NCBI GenBank assembly: GCA_002717185.1
Contig: PBDC01000054.1
Span: forward strand, 14,847-25,778
DNA length: 10,932 nucleotides
DNA from: Rhodospirillaceae bacterium
GTDB taxonomy: Bacteria > Pseudomonadota > Alphaproteobacteria > UBA8366 > GCA-2717185
Direction: 5' to 3'
How positions within the stretch are numbered: position 1 is the first letter of the stretch; each line of letters starts with the position of its first letter. The notes beneath the pieces are model-generated. The model did no database searches, had not been told where the DNA came from, and was given only the letters and a program-made list of their open reading frames with translations. A program made the translations under genes and the position numbers. This document shows, in pieces, positions 1-6,862 of the stretch.

Positions 1-542
1 CCGAAGATGCCGAGCAGCGGACAAGAAAGGCCCCCCGTCATATCGATCGGCTGCACAGGCTGCTTTTCCGGACGATCGTCCTCGGCTTGAACAACTCGGC
101 CGCCCCACAAGTCCACAACACAATCAATGTCATCCTGCTTGCAGGCATACAGGAAGGCCTGCCGGCCACCAGAGCAGCTGCCAATCAGACCGACCTTGTC
201 GTTGCTAAAAGGTTGTGCGCGCAGCCATTGAACAGCGCCTTCCGTATCACCGACCATCTGGTCATCGGAGACACCACCTTCTGCACGCGCCTTGGCGGCG
301 ACATCGTCGGACGGTCCGTAACCTATACGGTCATAAAGGTTGTGGCTGATCGCGGCATATCCGTGATGGGCAAACCGACGGGTAAACTCGCGATAGGTCT
401 CGTCCCAGCCTGGCAAATGATGGATCAACACTACGCCCGGAAAGGGCCCTGCCCCCATCGGCCGCGCTGTATAAGCGTTAATAGCGTCGCCATTATGCCC
501 CGTGATCTTGATCGTTTCAGCGATCATGCTTTCGTACGTCAT
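1..542 (-). CDS. Dienelactone hydrolase family protein, 3' end missing at window edge
   Basis: Only the first 180 codons lie in the window; the frame stays open to the left edge. The translation shows an alpha/beta-hydrolase core: a strand ending VVLIHHLPGWDE (residues 37-48) and the nucleophile elbow LIGSCSGGR with Cys123 (119-127). A cysteine nucleophile in G-x-C-x-G-G is the hallmark of carboxymethylenebutenolidases, which open dienelactones to maleylacetate in chlorocatechol or hydroxyquinol pathways; the family also holds many esterases of unknown substrate. The catalytic Asp and His would lie beyond the window. The glutamate that precedes the loop in classical enzymes seems replaced by His (HHLPG), so true dienelactone activity is uncertain. 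The start at 542 is supported by AGAGG (550-554 on the complement) 7 nt upstream. It is divergent from the dehydrogenase at 708. The protein is probably cytoplasmic, as no signal peptide is seen. Confidence 0.85.
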   Translation of the reverse strand, partial: MTYESMIAETIKITGHNGDAINAYTARPMGAGPFPGVVLIHHLPGWDETYREFTRRFAHHGYAAISHNLYDRIGYGPSDDVAAKARAEGGVSDDQMVGDTEGAVQWLRAQPFSNDKVGLIGSCSGGRQAFLYACKQDDIDCVVDLWGGRVVQAEDDRPEKQPVQPIDMTGGLSCPLLGIF

Positions 543-707
543 TATCAGACCTCTTCTGAATGATTATCGAGCGCGGCCACAGCGCCAGGCGCCCTCCCTG
601 CTGCTCTGAGTGTAGCCTCGAGCCCCTCCCGAATCCAAGGGAGAGAAAACGCACACGTTAGCGTATGATATCACCCTTAGCTCACACAGTTGATTGGACC
701 AAAGCGT

Positions 708-1721
708 ATGCCGACCGATCCGATGTCACCCAACTATCTGACCATGTTAATTCGCGACAGCCTGGCCGCTGGCGGGTTTTCCGTGACCAATGCCGATATC
801 GTATCGCGGCATCTGGTCGACGCGGAGATGAAGGGCGTGTCGTCACATGGGGTAAATCGGCTAGGACTTTATTTAAACGAGGTCGCCAACGACGTCATCG
901 ATCCAAAGGCCAAACCTATCGTGACATCGCCGCGGGACGGCCTATTGCATGTAGATGGCTCTAAGGGGATCGGCATCGTCGCCATGGTAACGGCCACAGA
1001 CGCCCTGATTGAAACCGCCGGAGCCTGCGGTATCGCAGCAGCGGGCATTGTTAATTGCGGCCATTCCGGCCGCATGGGTGCATATGCAGAGCAAGCCGCC
1101 GAGGCAGGTTTCCTGGCGCTCAGTTTCGGCGGAGGCGGTCGCCGAAAATGGGGCAATGTAGTTCCATTCGGTGGCGTCGAGCCAGTCATGAGCACGAACC
1201 CTTACACACTCGGTCTTCCCGGCAAGTCAAAAGATTCTGTCGTCTGCGATTTCGCTATTTCAACCGTTGCCACTGGTAAAGTCGCAGTCGCTCGGGCAAA
1301 TGGCGAATTGCTGCCGCCAGGAGCCGTTATCGACAAGAACGGTGACGAGTCCCAGGACCCGGAAGCCTACTACGATGGCGGAGCGTTGCTACCTGCAGCA
1401 GGTCCTAAAGGCAGCGGTCTAGGTATCATCGCGGAACTTATGGGGGATGCAATGCTGGGCGATTGTGTCGAGTACAACTGGCTAATGATCTTAATCCGCG
1501 CTGACGCATTCCTTAGCCGATCGACCTACAACAAGCGAGCGGCAGAATTCGTCGATCACGTGCGGGGCACCAAGACGGCCGCCGGTTTCGAAAAAGTAAT
1601 CATGCCCGGTGAGCGGGAGACAACATTGGCAAAGTCCGCTGCAGCGAACGGTATAGTCATTGGCGACGGCGTCTGGGACGGGATTGTCGGCGCGGCAAAA
1701 AGCGTCGGCGTCGAGGCGTGA
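708..1721 (+). CDS. Malate/L-lactate dehydrogenase-family (Ldh_2) NAD(P)-dependent oxidoreductase
   Basis: About 337 aa, the usual length for this family of 2-hydroxyacid / ureidoglycolate / delta-1-piperideine-2-carboxylate type oxidoreductases, unrelated to classical Rossmann malate dehydrogenases. Visible family landmarks, numbered from the ATG at 708, are: AEMKGVSSHGVNRL near residues 39-52 with the conserved His47; IVNCGHSGRMG near 114-124 with His119; a STNPYTLGLP stretch (163-172) matching the dinucleotide-binding region; CDFAIST (180-186); and the GPKGSGLG lysine loop (232-239). The C-terminal helix-rich part is complete. An in-frame TTG at 690 would add six residues, but ATG 708 is the more conventional start; neither has a strong ribosome-binding site. 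The exact substrate cannot be told. It is divergent from the hydrolase to the left, with a 165-bp shared upstream region, and nothing intact is cotranscribed downstream. Confidence 0.88.
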   Translation: MPTDPMSPNYLTMLIRDSLAAGGFSVTNADIVSRHLVDAEMKGVSSHGVNRLGLYLNEVANDVIDPKAKPIVTSPRDGLLHVDGSKGIGIVAMVTATDALIETAGACGIAAAGIVNCGHSGRMGAYAEQAAEAGFLALSFGGGGRRKWGNVVPFGGVEPVMSTNPYTLGLPGKSKDSVVCDFAISTVATGKVAVARANGELLPPGAVIDKNGDESQDPEAYYDGGALLPAAGPKGSGLGIIAELMGDAMLGDCVEYNWLMILIRADAFLSRSTYNKRAAEFVDHVRGTKTAAGFEKVIMPGERETTLAKSAAANGIVIGDGVWDGIVGAAKSVGVEA

Positions 1722-1892
1722 ATGTCCTCGAAATTTCTCTGCGTCGGGCTCTCGAAGACAGGCACCCGCATACTCACGGTGACAGCAATATCTCGGCATC
1801 CCTTCGACCCAATACTCGTCGCACTCCAAGCAGACCGGAGCTTACAACTGAGTAATGGGCATCCGGGTAACAGCCAACTTAGAGAAACGTGA
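1722..1892 (+). pseudogene. Possible sulfotransferase-family remnant (N-terminal P-loop only)
   Basis: A 56-codon ORF begins at the ATG directly after the TGA of the dehydrogenase. Its first residues read SSKFLCVGLSKTGTRIL, which resembles the beta-strand and P-loop that bind PAPS at the N-terminus of bacterial sulfotransferase-family proteins (pattern F-x-x-G-x-x-K-T-G-T-x-x-L). After about 18 residues the resemblance stops, and the frame ends at 1892, far short of the 200-300 residues expected. The simplest reading is a truncated or decayed gene that once followed the dehydrogenase. A chance match is possible because the similar stretch is short. Confidence 0.4.
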
Positions 1893-2159
1893 CCTAGTTT
1901 TTTCGGGTAACAGGTAAACTGTCGCCAGGCGCGATGCGGCAACATTGCAGGTGGTGGTTTCGTGGTCTCAATAGAACAATCCCCGTTACCATCGTGTCTA
2001 ATTCAAATACGGCACTTCCACCGATTATGGTACAAACGACCCTTCAAGGTGTGCTTCCGTCACATCAGCATCCAGCGAAGTCGCCACGTTTAGCTTGTGA
2101 CAAACACTGGTAGCGATACCGAAGCCAATGCGAGGCTACTACCAACCCAGCTCAAGAAC

Positions 2160-2180
2160 TTCCCCTCCTTCCAAGGGGAA
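2160..2180. repeat. 7-bp inverted repeat (hairpin)
   Basis: TTCCCCT (2160-2166) and AGGGGAA (2174-2180) are perfect inverted arms around a 7-nt loop. No T-tract follows on either strand, so it is a weak terminator candidate at best; it may simply be a stable stem within decayed sequence. Confidence 0.35.
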
Positions 2181-2259
2181 AACTCACAATCGGCTTGCCC
2201 TCACTATGCGATGATGCACGGACGGATCATCAACAGGACCGTAAGCCGAACGAGCGCCT

Positions 2260-2430
2260 TTACGAATGAAACCTAGTATCCGGCACGTCCGCATATGCGA
2301 CCACTCGTGCCATGCGACCGTTAACATGAATACGAAACGCATCGCTCCGATCGCCTTCGCGAAAGTTGATGTTTACGCCGGAACTGGCTGGTGTTCGTGC
2401 TAGATCAAACGCTTCGTCGAAATCGCTCAA
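2260..2430 (-). CDS. Small ORF or gene remnant, unknown function (56 aa)
   Basis: A TTG start at 2430 is preceded by GGAG about 5 nt upstream on the minus strand. The 56-residue translation has a plausible soluble-protein composition: it begins MSDFDEAFDLARTPAS and ends ARVVAYADVPDTRFHS. No family is recognised. It could be a genuine small protein or the N-terminal piece of a broken larger gene that continued leftward on the minus strand, as the region to its left also has a coding-like patch in another frame. It is called only because codon content looks protein-like. Confidence 0.25.
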   Translation of the reverse strand: MSDFDEAFDLARTPASSGVNINFREGDRSDAFRIHVNGRMARVVAYADVPDTRFHS

Positions 2431-2628
2431 TTTAGCTCCAAGAAAATTTCAAAGTCACCCAACAGAAATGCGCAATCTAAAAGGTTAATGGTAGCCAGTG
2501 CCACATTGATTGGATTAGCGCTTCAATAGCAACGCAGCAAGGTATCATGGACATGCTGCACTATTCCGATGTGCACGGACGATGCATAATGCTCCCAGAG
2601 TGTCGGTTCGTGAACCATAGGGTGAGAT

Positions 2629-4326
2629 ATGACCTACGATATATTGATCAAAAATGGCACCATCGTCGACGGCACTGGAGCCGCTGCCATTGAGGGCAAC
2701 CTCGCGATTTCCGGCGACAAAATTGCCGCAATCGGCGATGTTGAAGGCTCCGCCCGTCAGACCTTTGACGCGGAAGGCTGTCTGGTTACGCCCGGCTTCG
2801 TGGATATCCACACCCACCTCGACGCTCAAATTACCTGGGACCCCATCGCCTCGTCATCTTGCTGGCATGGGGTGACGTCTGCCGTAATGGGCAATTGCGG
2901 TGTCACCTTTGCGCCCTGCAAACCGGACGATCGGCTCTATCTCGCACGCCTAATGGAATCGGTCGAAGATGTCCCTGCTAAGAGTATTGATATCGGCATG
3001 CCCTGGACCTGGGAGACCTATGGCGAGTATCTGCAGGAGCTCGACAAGCTCCCAAAGGGCGTCAACGTAGGTGGCTTAGTCGGCCACTGCGCGGTGCGCC
3101 TTTACGCTATGGGAGAAGAAGCCCTAGAGAATAAGCCAGCCAGTGCGAAACAGATCGCCGCTATGCACGACACCGTCGCCGAAGCGATTGCCGGCGGGGC
3201 TCTCGGCTTTTCGACTTCTCGTACCCCGCTACACCTGACACCCGACGGTGAGAAAGTCCCCGGCACTTACGCAACCCACGAAGAGCTCAAGGGAATTTGC
3301 TCCGCCTTGAAGGAACAGAACCGCGGGCTAGTCGAGGCTGCATCTGGCGGCCTTACCGGTGAGAACGAAGAGGACATGCGTGAGAACCTGCGTCGCGAGA
3401 TGATCTGGATGAATGAAATAAGCCGGGAAACCGGTCGAACCGTTTTATTCAATCTCGCGCAGAACCGCCAAGTTCCGAAAGGCTATCAGTACGCGCTCGA
3501 CGCGCTGACCGAGAGCGTTCAGGCCGGCGCGAATATCAAGGCGCAATCGACGACTCGAGGCATCGGCGTGCTGTTTGGATTCCAAAACCGTACCCCGTTT
3601 GACCGGGCACCAGCCTGGCGTGCGCTGCGAGGGCTGACCCTTTCCGAAAAACTTGGCAAACTGCGCGACACAGAATATCGAGCAGAAATGGTTCGCCAGT
3701 CACTCGACAATATGCCGCCAATGGAATGGGCCGACCTGTTTGTACTCTCACACGATAACCCGCGCTATGACCACGCGCCCTCAGACAGCTTGGCAACGCA
3801 TGCGGCCCGGCTGAACATGAGCCCACCAGATGCATTCATCGAGTTGTCGCTTTTGGACGACGGGTTGACCCTGTTCAACTTCCCGTTTTTGAACCAGGAA
3901 ATGAATGCCGTGGAACGGATGCTGGATGATCCCAACGTGGTGCTTGGCCTAGGCGACTCCGGCGCACATTGTGGCATGATCATGGACGCAAGTTTACCAA
4001 CTAACTTCCTCACCTACTGGGTTCGAGAGAAAAAGAAGTTCTCGATCGAAACAGCGATCTACATGCTGACTGGCGAACCCGCTGCGCTGTACGGCATCCG
4101 TGGCCGGGGCACTCTTAGACCGGGCATGCAAGCGGATATTAACATTATCGACTTCGAAGATTTGCGACTGTACGGGCCGGAATTCGTGCACGACTTTCCA
4201 GCAGGTGCCGGTAGGTACATTCAAAAAGCCGATGGCTACATCAACATGTTCGTCAATGGCCAACACTTCATGGCCAACGGGGAACATACAGGTGCATTAG
4301 CCGGCGGCGTTCTTCGCAGCGCGTAA
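2629..4326 (+). CDS. N-acyl-D-amino-acid deacylase-like amidohydrolase
   Basis: A 565-aa metal-dependent amidohydrolase of the D-aminoacylase / dihydroorotase-like superfamily, probably hydrolysing an amide or N-acyl bond in the cytoplasm. The N-terminal beta-sandwich (residues 1-55, DILIKNGTIVDGTG) leads to the metal motif DIHTHLD with His61 and His63. It is followed by GVTSAVMGNCG (81-91), whose Cys90 matches the bridging cysteine of D-aminoacylase. Later come the metal-site aspartate region GLGDSGAH (440-447, Asp443) and the closing sandwich ALYGIRGRGTLRPGMQADI (487-504). The two histidines that complete the D-aminoacylase site are not obvious: the equivalent strands read GLVEAASGG and IKAQSTTRGIG. 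It is therefore likely a divergent subfamily with unknown substrate. AGGGTGAG at 2619-2626 supports the start. Only 15 bp separate it from the dioxygenase gene, so the two are probably cotranscribed. Confidence 0.88.
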   Translation: MTYDILIKNGTIVDGTGAAAIEGNLAISGDKIAAIGDVEGSARQTFDAEGCLVTPGFVDIHTHLDAQITWDPIASSSCWHGVTSAVMGNCGVTFAPCKPDDRLYLARLMESVEDVPAKSIDIGMPWTWETYGEYLQELDKLPKGVNVGGLVGHCAVRLYAMGEEALENKPASAKQIAAMHDTVAEAIAGGALGFSTSRTPLHLTPDGEKVPGTYATHEELKGICSALKEQNRGLVEAASGGLTGENEEDMRENLRREMIWMNEISRETGRTVLFNLAQNRQVPKGYQYALDALTESVQAGANIKAQSTTRGIGVLFGFQNRTPFDRAPAWRALRGLTLSEKLGKLRDTEYRAEMVRQSLDNMPPMEWADLFVLSHDNPRYDHAPSDSLATHAARLNMSPPDAFIELSLLDDGLTLFNFPFLNQEMNAVERMLDDPNVVLGLGDSGAHCGMIMDASLPTNFLTYWVREKKKFSIETAIYMLTGEPAALYGIRGRGTLRPGMQADINIIDFEDLRLYGPEFVHDFPAGAGRYIQKADGYINMFVNGQHFMANGEHTGALAGGVLRSA

Positions 4327-4341
4327 GCGGGAGAGCTTTCA

Positions 4342-5199
4342 ATGACGGCGTTGGACATTAAACCGATCGCCGGCGCACTTGGCGCGGAAATTCACGGTAT
4401 CGACCTATCGCATGATTTAGACGATGTGACATTCGCTGCGGTCCAGAAGACGCTGCACGATTATCTGGTTATCTTCTTCCGTGACCAAAGTATTACACCC
4501 GACCAGCACCTCGCCTTCGCGCGCAAATTCGGCGACGTGGAAACTCATCGATACGCAAAGGGCCTTGAGAGCCACCCCGAGGTCCTGCCGGTAATCAAGG
4601 AAGCGACTGACAGGGCTGCAAACTTCGGTGGTATATGGCACAGCGACGTCGCGTTTCATACTGAACCACCGATGGGACAAATCTTATACGCGCTGGAAGT
4701 CCCGGAGGCAGGGGGCGATACGATCTTTGTCAACATGTATCGAGCCTACGATACCCTCTCTCAGGGCATGAAACGGACGCTAGACGGAATTAACGCTGTC
4801 TTTACCGGCGAACGCTCCTACGGTCCCTCGGACAGCGAGGTCACGAAGAGACAAGCGCAGTTCAGCAAGTCTATGGACGTTAAGATGATGGACAACGCTG
4901 CGTCCGAAACCGTTCACCCCCTTATCCGCATCCACCCAGAAACTGGACGTAAGTCTCTTTTTATCAGTGGCATCGCCATTCGCCGTTTTGAGGGGATGAC
5001 CGTCGAGGAAAGTCGACCGCTTTTAAGTTATCTTAAGAAGCATGCTACTCGACCTGAGAACACGTGCCAGTTTCATTGGCGTAGAGGCTCGGTAGCCCTT
5101 TTGGACAATAGATGTACACAACATTATGCGTTGAACAATTATCACGGGAAACGGCGCGTAATGCATCGCGTAACTATCGCTGGAGAACGGCCTACCTAG
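4342..5199 (+). CDS. TauD/TfdA-family Fe(II)/2-oxoglutarate-dependent dioxygenase
   Basis: A 285-aa protein of the taurine / 2,4-D dioxygenase family, which hydroxylates a C-H bond next to a leaving group or acid while decarboxylating 2-oxoglutarate. The complete iron facial triad is visible: WHSDVAF gives His100 and Asp102, and NRCTQHYALNNY gives His261. Thr127 in GGDTIF and an arginine in KRRVMHRVTI (Arg272 or Arg276) match the 2-oxoglutarate-binding positions. The N-terminal signature KPIAGALGAEIHGIDLS is typical of the family. Length is normal. GGGAGAG (4329-4335) lies just before the ATG, in the short gap after the amidohydrolase stop, so coexpression is likely. Substrate cannot be assigned; pairing with an amidohydrolase hints at an N-acyl or amino-acid-derived compound rather than taurine (inference). 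Its stop lies 10 bp from the stop of the convergent transporter gene. Confidence 0.93.
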   Translation: MTALDIKPIAGALGAEIHGIDLSHDLDDVTFAAVQKTLHDYLVIFFRDQSITPDQHLAFARKFGDVETHRYAKGLESHPEVLPVIKEATDRAANFGGIWHSDVAFHTEPPMGQILYALEVPEAGGDTIFVNMYRAYDTLSQGMKRTLDGINAVFTGERSYGPSDSEVTKRQAQFSKSMDVKMMDNAASETVHPLIRIHPETGRKSLFISGIAIRRFEGMTVEESRPLLSYLKKHATRPENTCQFHWRRGSVALLDNRCTQHYALNNYHGKRRVMHRVTIAGERPT

Positions 5200-5209
5200 T
5201 CAGACTAGC

Positions 5210-6706
5210 TTAGATAGGGTTCCGCTTTATTTTAACCATCAGCATAAGCGGAATAGCAGCAAACGATACTAACGAATATAGCAAGAAAGAATTTGAGTAG
5301 CCGACCATTAATGCCTGGCGACTTACCTCCGAACCAAGTGCTGAAAGCCCCTCCACTGTATCAAACGACCAGTGTCCCATAACTTGCTGAAAACGGAGAA
5401 CATCCGAGAACGCCGTAATATTCTCTGATAATTCTGAATAACTTATCTTGCCAGTACGCGAAACAGTCAGAACACAGACAGAGATAAAAATACTGCTCCC
5501 AAAATTACGCAATAAATGGAAAATTGAAGAAGCATCCGGCAGCAGAGATACGGGCAATGTTGCGAATGTCACCATCGACAAGGGCACCCATAGAATAGCT
5601 GAGCCGATACCGTGCAATATCGCATTCCAAGTAACGGTCCATGGATCAACATCGAGAGTAAACAAAGCCATATTCAAGGCCGACAAGCCAATTGCCGTGA
5701 TCCCAATAATCATGCCGATCCGTGGGTCAAACTTGCCAATTTTTGCAACTACTAAGAAGCCTAAAGCCATTCCCGCCCCTCGCGAGGCCAAAATAATGCC
5801 TATCATGGAATCCGGATAACCCATTAAATTTTGGAGCATTGTTGGGATCATTACAGTCGGCGTAATATTCAGCATCCCGTAGATAAAAACGAGAAAGATA
5901 CCAATGCTAAAATTTCGATCTTTAAATAACTGCACGTTAAAAAATGAATTATCCGTCGTTAACGTATGTACGAGGAACATCCATAGCGCCACTGCAATGA
6001 GCACCATATAAGACCAAATTTCATAAGAATCTAACCAATCCTCGCGTTCACCCCTATCCATCATCAGCTGCACGCAGGTGATGACAACTGAGAATAATAG
6101 AAACCCTGTCCAATCAAGGCGTATAGCTGACCGGCTTCCTGTGTCGCGCAACCATAGCCAGGCCGCCACCAGTGTCATGGCACACATTGGTAAAATTAAA
6201 ATAAAGACAAAACGCCAGTTATAGGCTTCCGCAAGATAGCCACCCAATGCAGGTGCTATGGCAGGACCAATTACAACAGAAACACCGAATACACCTTGTG
6301 CAAAGGCCTGACGTTCCTTTGGGTATACAGCAACAATTAACGCCTGCGATAACGGCATCAAAGGAGCTCCAAACGCCCCTTGGCCGACACGATATATAAG
6401 TAAAGGTACTAAAGAGTCGGCAGTCGCGCAAAGCAGAGAACTAATTGAGAAACCGACGATCGACCAAATTAAAACGTTCCGATGCCCCCAACGGGATACC
6501 ATCCAACCAGCTGCCGGCGTAACGACAGCTGTCGCAATTACATTAAACGTTACTACCCAAGAAACTTGTTCAGGAGTAGCGGAAAGTGCGCCCTGCAATT
6601 GCGGCAATACAACGTTAACAATTGTAATCGTAACGGCATACAGCATGGTGCACATAGACGCCGTCATCAGTATTAATCCGCGCGGAACGGGACGGGCCTC
6701 AACCAT
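5210..6706 (-). CDS. DHA2-family (EmrB/QacA-type) MFS efflux transporter, copy 1
   Basis: A 498-aa inner-membrane proton-antiport exporter with the 14-helix DHA2 layout. Visible family motifs are the first-helix stretch TIVNVVLPQLQGAL (28-41), motif A-like GWMVSRWGHRNVLIW (67-81), and the antiporter motif C GVFGVSVVIGPAIAPALGG (138-156). Hydrophobic segments continue to the C-terminus (LYSLVSFAAIPLMLMVKI). The aspartate normally found in the first-helix motif D-x-T-I-V-N is Thr26 here. It is about 77% identical to the transporter upstream over the first 100 residues (23 differences counted by eye), so the two are tandem duplicates. The start is set by alignment to that copy, as no clear ribosome-binding site precedes it. 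The gene is AT-rich: one 60-bp line (5881-5940) is 28% GC, against 62% for 3181-3240 in the amidohydrolase gene. No EmrA-type membrane-fusion gene is present in the window. Confidence 0.93.
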   Translation of the reverse strand: MVEARPVPRGLILMTASMCTMLYAVTITIVNVVLPQLQGALSATPEQVSWVVTFNVIATAVVTPAAGWMVSRWGHRNVLIWSIVGFSISSLLCATADSLVPLLIYRVGQGAFGAPLMPLSQALIVAVYPKERQAFAQGVFGVSVVIGPAIAPALGGYLAEAYNWRFVFILILPMCAMTLVAAWLWLRDTGSRSAIRLDWTGFLLFSVVITCVQLMMDRGEREDWLDSYEIWSYMVLIAVALWMFLVHTLTTDNSFFNVQLFKDRNFSIGIFLVFIYGMLNITPTVMIPTMLQNLMGYPDSMIGIILASRGAGMALGFLVVAKIGKFDPRIGMIIGITAIGLSALNMALFTLDVDPWTVTWNAILHGIGSAILWVPLSMVTFATLPVSLLPDASSIFHLLRNFGSSIFISVCVLTVSRTGKISYSELSENITAFSDVLRFQQVMGHWSFDTVEGLSALGSEVSRQALMVGYSNSFLLYSLVSFAAIPLMLMVKIKRNPI

Positions 6707-6742
6707 GTGACTTGGTTCGTTGTTGGATAAAAGGGCCTTATA
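6707..6742 (-). promoter_or_regulatory. Leader of MFS copy 1 conserved with that of copy 2
   Basis: On the plus strand TTCGTTGTT starts exactly 9 nt from the start codon in both genes (6716 for copy 1, 8363 for copy 2), and TTATA lies 31 nt away here and 33 nt away in copy 2. Read on the coding strand, the latter is TATAA, which could be part of a -10 element. No matching -35 box was found. This suggests the duplication included the 5' leader. Confidence 0.4.
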
Positions 6743-6862
6743 TTACTTAAAGAGACTTATCTTGCCACAGATACCAATGTAATCCTGCAATTGCCTTTTG
6801 GCAGATGACAGACAAGTTCTCATCGAATGGCGGAGATCAACGGTCTGGAACAAACTAATTGT

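Larger units (their letters stand above)
1722..2628. other. Long stretch without an intact gene, possibly decayed coding sequence
   Basis: About 900 bp lie between the dehydrogenase stop and the amidohydrolase start. No long ORF on either strand looks like a real protein. Besides the sulfotransferase-like fragment, the minus strand has two coding-like patches in different frames (2260-2430 and 2025-2135, the latter reading GFGIATSVCHKLNVA before a stop). There is also a 7-bp hairpin at 2160-2180. The patchwork of short open stretches broken by stops suggests gene remnants, but no parent family could be identified for the minus-strand patches. The right part (about 2470-2628) presumably contains the promoter of the amidohydrolase gene; no convincing -35/-10 pair was found. 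Confidence 0.5.

Noticed and set aside
87..563. Plus-strand ORF of 158 codons
   Set aside because: Antisense to the dienelactone-hydrolase gene, whose minus-strand frame has clear family motifs and a good ribosome-binding site.
690..707. TTG start for the dehydrogenase
   Set aside because: Adds only six residues, has no ribosome-binding site, and the ATG at 708 precedes all family-conserved sequence.
665..964. Plus-strand ORF of 99 codons overlapping the dehydrogenase start
   Set aside because: Out of frame with the recognisable Ldh_2 protein; Arg-rich composition typical of a frame shadow.
1491..1945. Minus-strand ORFs of 112 and 129 codons
   Set aside because: Antisense to the dehydrogenase C-terminus; no motif and odd composition.
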